From NCBI GenBank assembly GCA_937995825.1, contig CALKJO010000009.1, forward strand, positions 496,001 to 560,000: 64,000 nt of DNA. The letters run 5' to 3'. The notes beneath the pieces were generated by a model that saw only the letters and a list, made by a program, of their open reading frames with translations, did not search any database and was not told the DNA's origin. The position numbers and the translations under genes were made by a program. Shown here in pieces: positions 27,022-37,054 of the stretch; position 1 is the first letter of the stretch; the number at the start of each line of letters is the position of its first letter. The DNA comes from an uncultured Anaerolineae bacterium. GTDB lineage: Bacteria; Chloroflexota; Anaerolineae; Aggregatilineales; Phototrophicaceae.

Positions 27022-27902
27022 GTGTGCAGCGGCTCATCCACGACGACGCCCGCGAACAGATCGCGTTCATCGATGCGATTTCGGCTTGGCGTCGGATAGA
27101 CACGGGTGAAGCCCTGCCAGGGCAGCAGGCGTTTACGCAGCCACTTTGGGAGACGTGGAAAGCCGCCGCCTAACTGGCTGGCATGGCACTGACTCGCCGC
27201 GTCCCACACATCGAAGTAGGCGCTGACATCGACTGCTGCATGGATCGGCTCGATATGCTCGACAACGGCGACCAAATTGATATCGTGGTTGCGACCGAGG
27301 CGGCGCGGGTCTTTTCCCGCCAGACGCGCGCCCCAAATCACGAGCTGAATTTGCCACTTAATGATGTTGGAATAATACAGCTTCTGCGGCGCATACGGCG
27401 GCTGCCCAGTTTCATACGCGGGATCGCCCGCCAGCCGAAATGCTTCGGTCGCAGCGCGCTGAATGGCGATGTGATCGGGATGTCCATAGCCGCCATAGCG
27501 GTTGAAGGTCAGCACGACCTGCGGCTGAAGCCGCCGGATTTCAGCGACGACGCGCCGCGTCACATCCGCCTGCGGCGCGTTCCACAAACACGCCGGATCG
27601 CGGTTGGTATCCGCGCCCATCATCCCGCTGTCTTTATAGCCGAATCGAACCACCTCATGCAGTCCAAGCTTTGCGGCGGCGCACTCCAGTTCGGCAATGC
27701 GCAGCTCAGCGACCGATTGAAAGCCCTTGAAGTGTTCCGAGGAGACCACACCGACATCGCCATTGGTGGCGCAGATCAGATCGACCTGAACGCCCTCCGC
27801 AGCATATTTGGCGATCAAGCCGCCAGATCCAAAACTCTCGTCATCCGGGTGTGCATAGACGATGAGCAGCCGTCGTGATGGATTCATCTCTAACTTCAAC
27901 AT
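27018..27902 (-). CDS. PIG-L family N-acetylglucosaminyl deacetylase
   Basis: 294 residues. Zinc-dependent LmbE/PIG-L hydrolase: AHPDDESFGSGGL (about 17-29) supplies His, Asp and catalytic Asp, GYGHPDHIAIQ (about 157-167) the third ligand, and a late His in CHAS. Such enzymes remove acetyl groups from GlcNAc-linked small molecules (bacillithiol, mycothiol, lipid glycans); no thiol-cofactor gene lies near. The segment FGYKDSGMMG matches the family's D-S-G-M turn. Upstream of and coupled to the small TPR membrane protein. Two in-frame Met codons (residues 1 and 6) are possible starts. Confidence 0.88.
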   Translation of the reverse strand: MLKLEMNPSRRLLIVYAHPDDESFGSGGLIAKYAAEGVQVDLICATNGDVGVVSSEHFKGFQSVAELRIAELECAAAKLGLHEVVRFGYKDSGMMGADTNRDPACLWNAPQADVTRRVVAEIRRLQPQVVLTFNRYGGYGHPDHIAIQRAATEAFRLAGDPAYETGQPPYAPQKLYYSNIIKWQIQLVIWGARLAGKDPRRLGRNHDINLVAVVEHIEPIHAAVDVSAYFDVWDAASQCHASQLGGGFPRLPKWLRKRLLPWQGFTRVYPTPSRNRIDERDLFAGVVVDEPLHT

Positions 27903-27952
27903 GAATCGATAGTTGACTCAATCATATGTGGAAGCGCCCTTGTAAACAAGAT

Positions 27953-27976
27953 GGACGCGCTCGGCTGAGCGCGTCC
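27953..27976 (-). terminator. Hairpin downstream of hsp20
   Basis: Perfect 10-bp stem GGACGCGCTC/GAGCGCGTCC with 4-base loop ggct, about 30 bases after the hsp20 stop and 50 bases before the PIG-L ATG on the same strand. The T-run on the minus strand is poor, so it may be a weak terminator or an mRNA 3'-end stabiliser. Confidence 0.5.
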
Positions 27977-28007
27977 CCTGCGTATCTCGTCGTTTATACA
28001 GCGCGGC

Positions 28008-28502
28008 TTACGCCTTGTTCCCGCCCTTGAGCAAATTGCGCGCCTTTACCGCGATTTGATGCACTGGGCTGGGTTTCTGCTTCGGCAGCTTGACGGTCAG
28101 GATACCATTTTCAAGCGTTGCCTCCGCTTTATCGAAGTTGACTTCCTCAGGCAGCATGATCGATCGGGCAAACTTGCCATAGCGCATCTCGCGGATATGC
28201 CAGTTCTCCTGCTTGTCCTCGCGCTCCTGCTTCGACTCTGCCGTGATCGTCATCACATTCCCACGCACATCAACTTTGACTTCATCTTCCTTGAAACCCG
28301 GCACCTCTGCGCGCACGATCACATGTTTGTCGTCGCTGGTCATGTCAATCGCGGGCAGATTGGCGTCGGTGCGCTGCAGCAAATCACTATCAAACGACAG
28401 CAGCGGCAGTTCCATCATCGCCCGCATCCGCTCCATCATCCGATTCATTAGATTATCGAATTCAGACAAGCCGCTGTTGGGGTTCCAACGCATCAATGAC
28501 AT
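28008..28502 (-). CDS. Small heat-shock protein, Hsp20/alpha-crystallin family
   Basis: 164 residues. ATP-independent holdase that keeps unfolding proteins soluble as an oligomer. The alpha-crystallin domain covers about 47-145: PAIDMTSDDKHVIVRAEVPG, VKVDVRGNVMTITAE, the R-YGKFARSIMLPEEV strand, A-x-x-x-NGILTVKLPK ending; a Met-rich N-terminal arm (LMNRMMERMRAMMEL) precedes it. ATG at 28502 is preceded by AGGAGG at 6 bases; a GTG one codon earlier is too close to that site. No CIRCE element was seen in the 200-base upstream gap. Confidence 0.93.
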   Translation of the reverse strand: MSLMRWNPNSGLSEFDNLMNRMMERMRAMMELPLLSFDSDLLQRTDANLPAIDMTSDDKHVIVRAEVPGFKEDEVKVDVRGNVMTITAESKQEREDKQENWHIREMRYGKFARSIMLPEEVNFDKAEATLENGILTVKLPKQKPSPVHQIAVKARNLLKGGNKA

Positions 28503-28733
28503 CACACACCTCCTAATACCCTGGTTTAATCTAAGCTGATTAACGCTCTAACCCGCTGTTTTCGTTTATCATATTACAATGAACATGTCAGAGAAACATC
28601 AGCAAAAGGTAAAATTTGTGTCAGCGCTCGCCCCCTGATTTGGCTGCGCTGTGCTGCCTTCCCCTACCTATTTGCCGGTCACACTCCTATACTTGCTGGC
28701 GCTTTGCAAATCAAAAACCCTAGAGGTTCTTCC

Positions 28734-30098
28734 ATGCGTCTGAATCTGTCTCGCGGTATCGCCCTCGCCCTGATCGGCATTTGCGCGGCGGCGCTGTCGC
28801 TCAGTCTGATGACGGGAAACGGCGTCTCCGCTCAGTTTGCAACCAACACGCCCGCTGCGCCTGCGTTTCCGACCAACACATCCGCCCCCAGCGCCACTAT
28901 GACGCCCACGCCATCGCTGACTTCCAGTCCGAGCGCCACGTCAACGCCATCACCTACCGCGACGACCAGCCCAACGCCGACACCCTCACCGACTCCGACC
29001 GAAGTCGGACCATTTCGCTATCCGGAGGGCTTCAGCCCGCTAACCGGGCTGCCTTATCCAAGCCAGGCGGCGGCGGAGCGGCGCAACCTGCTGGTCAAAA
29101 TCTCAAACTATCCACCGGTTGTGCGACCGCAGAGCGGCGTCAATGCGGCGGATGTCGTTTACGAATACGAAGTGGAGGGCGGCGTGACCCGCTTTGCCGC
29201 CATCTACCGCAACAATGCGCCGGATCACGTCGGGCCTGTCCGCAGCGGACGGCTGGCGGACATCGAGCTTGTCCCGATGTATCAAGCGTTGTTTGCCTAT
29301 TCTGGCGCAAGCGAACAGGTGACCCAGGCGTTTCGAAACACCGACTGGTGGCGGCTGATGGCGATCAGCCCATCGCGCGGCGACAACTGCGAAGAGGCGG
29401 GCTTCTGCCGCTTTCCGCGGGAAGGATTAGCCTTCGAGCATACGCTCTATCTTGATACAAATGCTGCTTGGCGGCGCGCCACCGCGCGCGGGATCAACAC
29501 TGGAATGCGCGCGCGCGGCTTCGCCTTCTCCGACGTGGTCGATCCCAACGGCGCGCCGGCTCAAGCCGTCCGCGTGGATTACTACGGGCAGATCACGGTG
29601 GATTGGCAGTATCAGCCGGAGCGGGGGCGTTACATCCGCTACACCGACGGCGTGCCGCATTTCGACGCCGCCGACGGCGAACAGCTGTGGGCGGACAATG
29701 TGATCGTGATCGAGGTCGAGCATGTCGAACGTCCTGATCTGTTTGAGCCGGAGAGCCGATCCGCATCGCAGCAGATCAACCTATGGGGGACGGGGCGGGC
29801 GATGCTGTTCCGCGATGGGCAGATGTTTCAGGGCTACTGGGAGCGCGCCTGCGACTTCCGCGCTCCAGAAGGCGCAACCGCAACGCCCGAACCGCCGCCC
29901 GGAGCGCCGGAGCGCACCTGTTACAGCAATCCGGGAACGGCGCTGCGCATTTTCTATGGCAACAACACGCCGATGATGATGAAACCAGGGAGAAGCTGGG
30001 TGATGGTGAGCCGCTGGCTCAATTATGTGACCGTCAGCGCTGAGTCGCCCGATCTGAGGGCGACCGCCGCATCATTCACGCCGACACCAGCGCAGTAA
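28734..30098 (+). CDS. Secreted DUF3048 domain protein (YerB-like)
   Basis: 454 residues from the ATG at 28734, which has GAGG 7 bases upstream. Sec signal (LSRGIALALIGICAAALSLS), cleavage around VSAQ, then a Thr/Ser/Pro-rich linker of about 70 residues, then the two DUF3048 domains: GFSPLTGLPYPSQ, VKISNYPPVVRPQSGV, ADVVYEYEVEGGVTRFAAIY and GPVRSGRLADIELVP in the first, and WADNVIVIEVEHVE to NNTPMMMKPGRSWVMV in the second. No lipobox. The family occurs in Gram-positive and Chloroflexota envelopes; function unknown, probably cell-surface. Confidence 0.88.
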   Translation: MRLNLSRGIALALIGICAAALSLSLMTGNGVSAQFATNTPAAPAFPTNTSAPSATMTPTPSLTSSPSATSTPSPTATTSPTPTPSPTPTEVGPFRYPEGFSPLTGLPYPSQAAAERRNLLVKISNYPPVVRPQSGVNAADVVYEYEVEGGVTRFAAIYRNNAPDHVGPVRSGRLADIELVPMYQALFAYSGASEQVTQAFRNTDWWRLMAISPSRGDNCEEAGFCRFPREGLAFEHTLYLDTNAAWRRATARGINTGMRARGFAFSDVVDPNGAPAQAVRVDYYGQITVDWQYQPERGRYIRYTDGVPHFDAADGEQLWADNVIVIEVEHVERPDLFEPESRSASQQINLWGTGRAMLFRDGQMFQGYWERACDFRAPEGATATPEPPPGAPERTCYSNPGTALRIFYGNNTPMMMKPGRSWVMVSRWLNYVTVSAESPDLRATAASFTPTPAQ

Positions 30099-30266
30099 AA
30101 GACGCATGACGATCAGGTTGCTCAAGCATCCTGCCTCTTTTCGACCACCGGAAAGATCGCGCTGACCGGGAGCGCAAATCCAGGGGGCAGATCGCCGCCA
30201 TTGCCGCATGACTGAACACTTAGACTCGTCTCATCTGACCTGCTGCAAAGCGCCGCCTTTCACCGG

Positions 30267-30295
30267 TTGTCAGACTCCTTCTCTGAGTCTATAAT
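30267..30295 (+). promoter_or_regulatory. Sigma-70 promoter of uvrA
   Basis: -35 TTGTCA at 30267-30272, exactly 17 bases, -10 TATAAT at 30290-30295. Expected start near 30302, giving a leader of about 38 bases before the uvrA ATG at 30340. One of the best promoter matches in the window. No SOS box was recognised. Confidence 0.75.
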
Positions 30296-30339
30296 CATTA
30301 TTGCGAACAAATGTTAATCGCCCCAGGTGCGGAAAGCGA

Positions 30340-33246
30340 ATGACCCAGGACAAGATCGTTGTGCGCGGCGCGCGCGAACACAACCTGAAGAATATCGATG
30401 TCGAGATTCCACGCAATAAGCTGGTCGTCATCACGGGCTTGTCGGGATCGGGCAAGTCGTCGCTGGCGTTCGATACGATCTTCGCGGAGGGTCAGCGGCG
30501 CTACGTCGAGAGCTTGAGCGCATATGCGCGGCAGTTTCTAGGGCAGATGGAAAAGCCGGATGTCGATCAGATCGAGGGTTTGAGTCCGGCGGTCTCTATC
30601 GATCAGAAAGGCGTCAGCCACAATCCACGCTCAACCGTCGGCACGGTGACCGAGATTTACGATTATCTGCGCCTGCTGTACGCGCGGGTGGGTGTGCCAC
30701 ACTGCCCGATCTGCGGGCAAGAAGTCGTCGCGCAGTCAGCGCAGCAGATCGTCGATGAGATTTTGACCCTTCCGCCGGATACCCGCATTCAGATTCTCGC
30801 GCCCGTGATCAAAGGACGCAAGGGACAGCACGAAAAAGTCTTCGAGGATGTGCGCAAGGCCGGCTTTCAGCGCGTCCGCGTCGATGGTGAAGTCCGCGAT
30901 CTGGATGAGCCAATCGCGCTCGACCGCTACAGCATCCATACGATTGAAGTCGTCGTTGACCGCCTGATCCTGCGGCGTTTTGACGATCCCAACTCGGAGG
31001 AGGCGCGCGGATTTGAAACTCGCCTGACCGAAGCCGTCGAAACCGCGCTCGAACTGGGCGGCGGAATGATGACGCTGAACAACCTCAGCGCCGATCCCAC
31101 CTCCGATACGCTCTACAGCGAACACCTGGCGTGCGTCAACGGGCATGGCAGCATCCCCGAGATCGAGCCGCGCACCTTTTCGTTCAACACGCCGAAAGGC
31201 GCTTGCCCGGACTGCCAGGGACTCGGCTTCAAGCTCGAATTCGACCCCGCGCTCATCGTCCCCAATGAAGACCTGAGCTTGGCAGAAGGGGCGATCCGTG
31301 CTGGCGGCTGGAACACAGGGGACGACTCAAGCTGGGGCGGCAGTCTGATGCGCTCCGTTGCCGACACCTTCGGCATCCCTTTCGATGTCCCCTGGCGCGA
31401 CCTGACGCCTGAGCAGCAGCATGTATTCCTGTTTGGCACGAACAGCAGGCGCGTCACCGTCCGCTATCAGAACAGCCAGGGCTACTGGCGTGAGTATCAG
31501 ACCAATTTCGAGGGGATCATTAACAATCTGCGCCGACGCTACGCCGAGACCGAATCCCCAACCATGCGCGAGCAGATCGAGCAGTATATGGCGCAGATTC
31601 CCTGCGACACCTGCAAAGGCAACCGCCTCCGTCCCGAAGCGCTGGCGGTCACGGTCGCTGATCGCGCCATTCACCAGATCACCGCCCTGCCGATTAGCGA
31701 ACTGCTCATCTGGGTGCGCGCGCTGCGCGGTGAAAACGGGCTGCTTAACCAGCGCGATCAGCAGATCGCGCATCAGATTCTCAACGAGATCGAAGCCCGA
31801 GTCACCTTTCTAGTCAACGTCGGGCTCGGTTATCTCAATCTGGCGCGCGCCGCCGCGACGCTCTCCGGCGGCGAGGCGCAGCGCATCCGCCTGGCGACTC
31901 AGATCGGCAGCCGCCTGACGGGCGTGCTGTACGTGCTGGATGAGCCGTCCATCGGGCTGCATCAGCGCGACAACGCCAAGCTGATCGATACCCTGATGGA
32001 ACTGCGCGATCTGGGCAACACGCTGCTGGTCGTCGAGCATGACGAGGAGACGATGCGCTGCGCCGACTGGCTGATCGACCTGGGTCCGGGGGCGGGCGCG
32101 AACGGCGGTCAGATCGTCGCCCAGGGGACGCCCGAAGAAGTCATGCAGACGCCGGGCAGTCTGACCGGTGATTATCTGTCCGGTCGGCTGCGCATTGAGG
32201 TTCCGACGCGGCGCCGACCCGGAAACGGCAAAAGCATTATCGTGCGCGGCGCGCGTGAGAACAATCTCAAAGGGATCGATGTCGAATTTCCGCTTGGCAA
32301 GCTGGTCTGCATCACTGGCGTCAGTGGCAGCGGCAAAAGCTCGCTGATGGTCGATGTGCTGTACAAAAAGATCGCGCAGGTGTTAAATGGCAGCCGCGAA
32401 AAGCCCGGCGCGCACGACTCGATTGAGGGGCTGGAACACATCGACAAGATCATCAACATCGACCAGTCCCCCATCGGGCGGACGCCGCGCAGCAATCCAG
32501 GCACGTATACCAAAATGTTCGATGCCATTCGGACGCTCTTCGCTGAGCTGCCCGAAAGCAGGATGCGTGGGTACACCGCTGGGCGCTACAGCTTCAATGT
32601 CAAAGGCGGGCGCTGCGAGAAATGCGAAGGTCAGGGCGTCTTGCAGATTGAGATGCAGTTTTTGTCCGATGTTTACGTCACCTGCGATGTCTGTCACGGC
32701 GCGCGCTACAACCGCGAGACCTTGCAGGTGAAGTGGAAAGGCAAGAATATCGCTGAGATTCTCGATATGACTGTCAGCGAAGGGTTAGCATTTTTTGCCA
32801 ATCTGCCCACCATCGCCAGCAAGCTGCAGACGTTGGAGGAAGTCGGCTTGGGCTATATTAAGATCGGACAGCCCGCGACCACCCTCAGCGGCGGCGAGGC
32901 GCAGCGCATCAAGCTCAGCCGCGAACTGTCACGCCGCGCCACTGGACAGACTTTGTATATTTTAGACGAACCTTCGACCGGGCTGCACGCCGCCGACGTG
33001 AAGCGCCTGATCACCGTCCTTCAGCAGTTGGTCGACAATGGCAATACCGTGCTGGTGATCGAGCATAACCTCGACATCATCAAAGTCGCTGACTGGCTAA
33101 TCGACATGGGACCCGAAGGCGGTGACGCGGGCGGCTATGTCATCGCCACCGGCACACCCGAACAGGTCAGCAGTGTTGCGACCAGCTATACCGGACAGTT
33201 CCTGAAGCGATATCTGGCATCGTCCTCCGCCGCCGCAGCCGATTGA
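30340..33246 (+). CDS. uvrA: Excinuclease ABC subunit A
   Basis: 968 residues, full length. DNA-damage recognition ATPase of nucleotide excision repair; loads UvrB. Two ABC modules: Walker [15 protein letters not shown] and [15 protein letters not shown], signatures [17 protein letters not shown] and [15 protein letters not shown], Walker [14 protein letters not shown] and [13 protein letters not shown]. Zinc modules: [16 protein letters not shown] with [14 protein letters not shown], and CEKCEGQG with [10 protein letters not shown]. Start set at ATG 30340 because the predicted transcript begins near 30302 and [20 protein letters not shown] fits family N-termini; an upstream TTG at 30301 would not be transcribed fully. 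Followed by an intrinsic terminator. Confidence 0.97.
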   Translation: MTQDKIVVRGAREHNLKNIDVEIPRNKLVVITGLSGSGKSSLAFDTIFAEGQRRYVESLSAYARQFLGQMEKPDVDQIEGLSPAVSIDQKGVSHNPRSTVGTVTEIYDYLRLLYARVGVPHCPICGQEVVAQSAQQIVDEILTLPPDTRIQILAPVIKGRKGQHEKVFEDVRKAGFQRVRVDGEVRDLDEPIALDRYSIHTIEVVVDRLILRRFDDPNSEEARGFETRLTEAVETALELGGGMMTLNNLSADPTSDTLYSEHLACVNGHGSIPEIEPRTFSFNTPKGACPDCQGLGFKLEFDPALIVPNEDLSLAEGAIRAGGWNTGDDSSWGGSLMRSVADTFGIPFDVPWRDLTPEQQHVFLFGTNSRRVTVRYQNSQGYWREYQTNFEGIINNLRRRYAETESPTMREQIEQYMAQIPCDTCKGNRLRPEALAVTVADRAIHQITALPISELLIWVRALRGENGLLNQRDQQIAHQILNEIEARVTFLVNVGLGYLNLARAAATLSGGEAQRIRLATQIGSRLTGVLYVLDEPSIGLHQRDNAKLIDTLMELRDLGNTLLVVEHDEETMRCADWLIDLGPGAGANGGQIVAQGTPEEVMQTPGSLTGDYLSGRLRIEVPTRRRPGNGKSIIVRGARENNLKGIDVEFPLGKLVCITGVSGSGKSSLMVDVLYKKIAQVLNGSREKPGAHDSIEGLEHIDKIINIDQSPIGRTPRSNPGTYTKMFDAIRTLFAELPESRMRGYTAGRYSFNVKGGRCEKCEGQGVLQIEMQFLSDVYVTCDVCHGARYNRETLQVKWKGKNIAEILDMTVSEGLAFFANLPTIASKLQTLEEVGLGYIKIGQPATTLSGGEAQRIKLSRELSRRATGQTLYILDEPSTGLHAADVKRLITVLQQLVDNGNTVLVIEHNLDIIKVADWLIDMGPEGGDAGGYVIATGTPEQVSSVATSYTGQFLKRYLASSSAAAAD

Positions 33247-33273
33247 GCCAGGGTAAACGGCGTCACGCAAAAC

Positions 33274-33300
33274 AGGGCAGCTCATCTGCCCTATTTTTTT
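33274..33300 (+). terminator. Intrinsic terminator of uvrA
   Basis: 7-bp stem AGGGCAG/CTGCCCT with loop ctcat, followed by TATTTTTTT, 28 bases after the uvrA stop. Confidence 0.9.
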
Positions 33301-33311
33301 CATTCAGGGGT

Positions 33312-33328
33312 ATGTGCATTATGCACAT
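33312..33328. promoter_or_regulatory. 17-base palindrome upstream of gdhA, operator candidate
   Basis: ATGTGCAT-T-ATGCACAT: perfect 8-base arms around a single T. It lies about 50 bases upstream of the gdhA -35 and just after the uvrA terminator, so it is not part of that hairpin. Such symmetry is typical of a dimeric regulator site (Lrp/AsnC, TetR or ArsR class cannot be told apart), placed for activation or upstream repression of gdhA. Confidence 0.5.
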
Positions 33329-33380
33329 GATAACATCGACAATAAATTGTAAATTCTGCATGAAATCGACCTCTTAAGGG

Positions 33381-33408
33381 TTTTCAAATGGCAAAATTCA
33401 TCTATAAT
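33381..33408 (+). promoter_or_regulatory. Sigma-70 promoter of gdhA
   Basis: -10 TATAAT at 33403-33408 with TTTTCA at 33381-33386 (16-base spacer). Expected start near 33414 gives an 80-base leader that contains the hairpin at 33451-33469 and an AAGGAG ribosome site at 33478-33483. Confidence 0.6.
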
Positions 33409-33450
33409 GAATAAAAGAGTGACGTTTCATTCAAACCCAATAAATTACGC

Positions 33451-33469
33451 GCCTGCGGTTTGCGCAGGC
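33451..33469 (+). other. Leader hairpin of gdhA mRNA
   Basis: Stem GCCTGCG/CGCAGGC with loop gtttg, placed about 10 bases before the AAGGAG ribosome site. No T-run. It could shape translation initiation or protect the 5' end; no known riboswitch was recognised. Confidence 0.45.
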
Positions 33470-33493
33470 TGCAGGCTAAGGAGATAAAAAATC

Positions 33494-34789
33494 ATGGTTG
33501 TTGCGTATCATCCATCGACTGCCACCACGCCATCCCCTCACGTCGAATCCAATCCTTACAGTGTGGCGCTGGCGCAGTACGACCGGGCAGTGCGCTATCT
33601 GAATTTGAAAGAGAACACAATTGAATTTCTGCGCTATCCGCATCGCGAGTTCACGGTCAATTTTCCAGTGGTGCGCGACAACGGCAAGCTGGAGATGTTC
33701 ACAGGCTACCGTGTCCATCACAGCACCGTGCTGGGTCCGTCTAAAGGCGGCATCCGCTACAGCTTGGCGGTCACCCTTGACGAAATACGCGCGCTGGCGA
33801 TGTGGATGACATGGAAGTGCGCGCTAGCAGGCATTCCCTATGGCGGCGCAAAGGGCGGCGTGGTCGTCGATCCCAAGTCGCTCAGCGCCCGCGAGCTGGA
33901 GGCGCTGACGCGCCGCTATGCCGCCGAATTGATCCCGCTGATCGGACCCAACAGCGACATCCCCGCGCCGGACATGGGAACCAACGCGCAGGTTATGGCG
34001 TGGATCATGGACACCTACAGCATGACCGTCGGCTATTCCGTCCCGGCGGTGGTCACCGGCAAGCCGCTCAATATCGGCGGCAGTCTAGGGCGCAGCGAAG
34101 CCACCGGACGCAGCGTGATCACCTGCATGATCGAGGCGCTCAAACGCCAGAACATGAACCACCCTGACGATGTCAGCATCGCCATTCAGGGCTTCGGCAA
34201 CGTCGGCAGCAACGCTGCCCACTACGCACATTCGCTTGGTTATAAAGTCGTTGCAGTCAGCGATGTCTTCGGCGGCGTGTACAACCCGCACGGGCTGGAT
34301 GTCCCCGCGCTGCAGAGGTATACCACTGAGACGGGCAGCGTGGTCGGTTTCCGCGAAGCTGACTCGATCACGAATGACCAACTGCTCACCTTATCCTGCG
34401 ATGTGCTGATCCCGGCTGCGATGGAGGGTCAGCTTACTGAGGAGAACGCCCCGTATATTCGCGCGCAGATCGTCGTTGAGGGGGCGAACGGTCCCACCAC
34501 GCCTGAAGCCGACGACATCCTCAATGATCGCGGTGTGCTGATCGTGCCGGACGTGCTGGCAAACGCGGGCGGCGTGGTCGTCTCTTATTTCGAATGGGTG
34601 CAGGACTTACAGGCGTTCTTCTGGGATGAAGAAGACATCTACAAGCGGCTGGAGAAGCAGATGCAGCACAGCTACCGCGCCACCGAGAACACCGCCGAAG
34701 AACACGGCGTCGATATGCGCACGGCGGCGCAGATGCTCGCCATCCGCCGCGTTGCGGATGCCTTCGAGACGCGCGGTGTCTATCCGTAA
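33494..34789 (+). CDS. gdhA: Glutamate dehydrogenase (Glu/Leu/Phe/Val family)
   Basis: 431 residues, hexameric type. Interconverts glutamate and 2-oxoglutarate plus ammonia with NAD(P). Dimerisation domain: GYRVHHSTVLGPSKGGIRYS, catalytic Lys in KCALAGIPYGGAKGGVVVDP, and IPAPDMGTNAQVMAWIMDTY. Rossmann domain: IQGFGNVGSNAAHYA, then VVEGANGPTTPEADDIL and VPDVLANAGGVVVSYFEWVQ. The acidic-versus-neutral residue at the end of strand 2 (AVSDVFG) suggests NAD preference, not firmly. Single-gene unit between its own promoter and a strong terminator. Confidence 0.95.
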   Translation: MVVAYHPSTATTPSPHVESNPYSVALAQYDRAVRYLNLKENTIEFLRYPHREFTVNFPVVRDNGKLEMFTGYRVHHSTVLGPSKGGIRYSLAVTLDEIRALAMWMTWKCALAGIPYGGAKGGVVVDPKSLSARELEALTRRYAAELIPLIGPNSDIPAPDMGTNAQVMAWIMDTYSMTVGYSVPAVVTGKPLNIGGSLGRSEATGRSVITCMIEALKRQNMNHPDDVSIAIQGFGNVGSNAAHYAHSLGYKVVAVSDVFGGVYNPHGLDVPALQRYTTETGSVVGFREADSITNDQLLTLSCDVLIPAAMEGQLTEENAPYIRAQIVVEGANGPTTPEADDILNDRGVLIVPDVLANAGGVVVSYFEWVQDLQAFFWDEEDIYKRLEKQMQHSYRATENTAEEHGVDMRTAAQMLAIRRVADAFETRGVYP

Positions 34790-34812
34790 GCAACGCACAG
34801 CCTCTCTGTAAG

Positions 34813-34837
34813 CGGGCGGTATCAACCGCCCGTTTTT
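34813..34837 (+). terminator. Intrinsic terminator of gdhA
   Basis: 8-bp stem CGGGCGGT/ACCGCCCG, loop atca, then TTTTT; 23 bases after the gdhA stop. Confidence 0.92.
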
Positions 34838-34927
34838 GATTCTGCATATGGGCAGAATACCCAGTCCTGACTCGTAACCTGCCACTTTTCGCATAGAATA
34901 ACGTTATCAGAGTGAAAGGACTGCGTT

Positions 34928-37054
34928 GTGAAGCTGACCGATCTCCTGTCAGCACGGTTAAAAGCATCAAGCGCCCCGCCTTCCTCCGCACATGGGCTGC
35001 TGCGCGAAGCAGTGGAAGTCGGACGGCGGGCGAAGTTCAGCGGCGATCTGGCGAAAGCGCGAGAAGCGCTCGATCATGCGCTGGCAGTGGCGCGCCGCGA
35101 CCACGTGGACACGAGTGCAATGATGATGGTGGTGACTCAGCGCGCCGATGTGCTGGCGCAGATGGGCGATTTTGAAGAAGCCCATGCGATGATCGAGGCG
35201 ATGCTTGCCACGCCAGAAAATGATCTGACGCGGGCGCATCTGCTGACGGCGGCGGCGGCGGTCGCGCGAGCGCAGGGGGATATGATGTCAGCGCGCTCTA
35301 AAGCTGAACAGGCGCTCGATCTGGCGCGAACGCTGAAAGCGGTCGGTCTGGAGGCGCGAGCACTGGGGACGTTGGCGCAGGTCTATCTGAGCGAGGGCAA
35401 TGCCAGCTACGCTGTCCATCTGCTGCGCGCAGCGCTCCCGAAACTCAACACAGTCGGCGAGCTTGAACTGAGCAGCGCCTATGTGGGTATGCTCGGCGAA
35501 GCGATGATCCAGGCGCGCCAGGAAGCCGAGGGAGTGCACTTGATCGAGCGCGCCCTGACTCTGGCAGAGCAGATCGGCTACCAACGCTTTGAACGCCGCT
35601 GGAAAACACGATTGGGCGAGCGCGCCCTGGCAGAAGGGCGCTTTCAGGATGCGCGCAATTATTTTCAGCGCGCGCTGCCCCAGTTCGACCCCGACTTAGG
35701 CGCAACGCCGGGCTATGTCGAAACCCTGATCCAGCTCGTCCATGCCTGTCTGGGTGGGCGCGAACATACAGACGCACTCGCCTACGCGCAGATCGCCGTG
35801 CGTGCCGCTCAGGAACTGAACATGCCCGCGCTGATAGCATCGGCGCATGGCGCGCGGGGCATGGCGCTGCACGCGCTCGGTCGGAATGCCGATGCCATCC
35901 CCGATCTCCAGACCGCAGCCGCGCATGAGAGCGTGACCAGCGACACGCTGCGGACGCTGGCAGCTGCCCTCGTTGAAAACGGTCAGCCAGAGCAAGGCAC
36001 AGCCATCTACCAGTGCGCTCTAGAGACCGCCGTGCGCCGCCGCCACCCGCTGGAGATCGCCGGCGTTCACCGCGATCTGGGTCTGCTGCACGCGCAGCAG
36101 GGACGCCTCCACGACGCTATCCGCGAATGGACAGAAGCCGTATCGATCTTTGAAGCGGAAAAAGCGACTGCGCAAGCCGCCCGCCTCTACTGCGATCTCG
36201 GCGCGGCGCGGCGAACACTCGGTCAAGGCGCACGCGCGCTCAAGGATTTTGAGCAGGCGCTCACGCTGATCAACGCGCTCGACGCTGCCGATCTGGAGAC
36301 GCGCGGGCTGGTGCTATCCAATGCCGCCAATGCCTACGCCGAACATGGCGACGCTGAGTCTGCCGATGCTTTTTTCACCGAGGCGATCCAAATTGCGCAG
36401 CAGCTCAATGATCCAGCCGCTGAAAGCACGCGCAGCGGCAATTACGGCTGGTTCCTGCTGCAGGTCGGACGCCCCCGCCAAGCCATCTCGCTGCTCGGTC
36501 GAGGGTTAAAACTGAGCCGGGAAAATGGGCTGCGCCTACAGCACACAGTGCAGACCGACAATATGGGGCTGGCATATACTGCGCTGGACGACCGCATGAC
36601 CGCGCTGGACTATCACACGCGGGCGCTGGCGGAAGCCGAAGCGCTCGCTGATCCCTTCTGGATCGCCAGCATTCAGATCAACCGCGCCGACACGCTGATC
36701 GCGCTGGGGCAGCGCGAGGAAGCGCGGGCGTTGATCGACCAAGCGCTCGCTTATGCGCGCAGTCATGATCACGCGGAGCTGCTGATCCGTGCGCTGCTGT
36801 CATCGGCGGCGCTGGCATTGAGCGAACAGCGCGCGGATGATGCGGCGCGCGCGCTTGATGAAGCGCTGACGTGGGCGAAACGCGCCGATCTGCGCCGGCT
36901 GGTCGCGGAGGGACTGCGCCTGCGCAGCCAGCAGCGCGCGATGCAAAATGCGGCTGACGAGGCAGCAGCCATCTGGGATGAGGCGGCGAAGCTCTTTTCG
37001 ATGCTGCACATGCCACAGGGCAAAATGACGCCAGAATGGGTAAAGCCGCAGTGA
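34928..37054 (+). CDS. TPR repeat protein, unknown role
   Basis: 708 residues made almost wholly of TPR-type helix pairs (for example GDLAKAREALDHALAVAR, GRLHDAIREWTEAVSIFEAE, HGDAESADAFFTEAIQIAQQ). No signal peptide, membrane helix or catalytic domain; probably a soluble protein-protein scaffold. GTG start at 34928 is supported by AAAGGA 7 bases upstream; no in-frame ATG lies near. It overlaps the following glycosyltransferase gene, so it may serve that enzyme, but there is no direct evidence. Full repeat set lacks an N-terminal DNA-binding or kinase part as found in MalT or AfsR proteins. Confidence 0.82.
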   Translation: MKLTDLLSARLKASSAPPSSAHGLLREAVEVGRRAKFSGDLAKAREALDHALAVARRDHVDTSAMMMVVTQRADVLAQMGDFEEAHAMIEAMLATPENDLTRAHLLTAAAAVARAQGDMMSARSKAEQALDLARTLKAVGLEARALGTLAQVYLSEGNASYAVHLLRAALPKLNTVGELELSSAYVGMLGEAMIQARQEAEGVHLIERALTLAEQIGYQRFERRWKTRLGERALAEGRFQDARNYFQRALPQFDPDLGATPGYVETLIQLVHACLGGREHTDALAYAQIAVRAAQELNMPALIASAHGARGMALHALGRNADAIPDLQTAAAHESVTSDTLRTLAAALVENGQPEQGTAIYQCALETAVRRRHPLEIAGVHRDLGLLHAQQGRLHDAIREWTEAVSIFEAEKATAQAARLYCDLGAARRTLGQGARALKDFEQALTLINALDAADLETRGLVLSNAANAYAEHGDAESADAFFTEAIQIAQQLNDPAAESTRSGNYGWFLLQVGRPRQAISLLGRGLKLSRENGLRLQHTVQTDNMGLAYTALDDRMTALDYHTRALAEAEALADPFWIASIQINRADTLIALGQREEARALIDQALAYARSHDHAELLIRALLSSAALALSEQRADDAARALDEALTWAKRADLRRLVAEGLRLRSQQRAMQNAADEAAAIWDEAAKLFSMLHMPQGKMTPEWVKPQ

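Noticed and set aside
28503..28733. CIRCE or other heat-shock element before hsp20
   Set aside because: No TTAGCACTC-9-GAGTGCTAA-like repeat is present; only a good ribosome site could be supported.
28860..29005. Repeat array in the DUF3048 gene
   Set aside because: Short Thr/Ser/Pro codon repetition encoding a secreted-protein linker; not a CRISPR or mobile repeat.
30099..30266. tRNA or small RNA in the gap before uvrA
   Set aside because: No cloverleaf, TTCGANTC box or conserved hairpin; only the uvrA promoter at its right end is supported.
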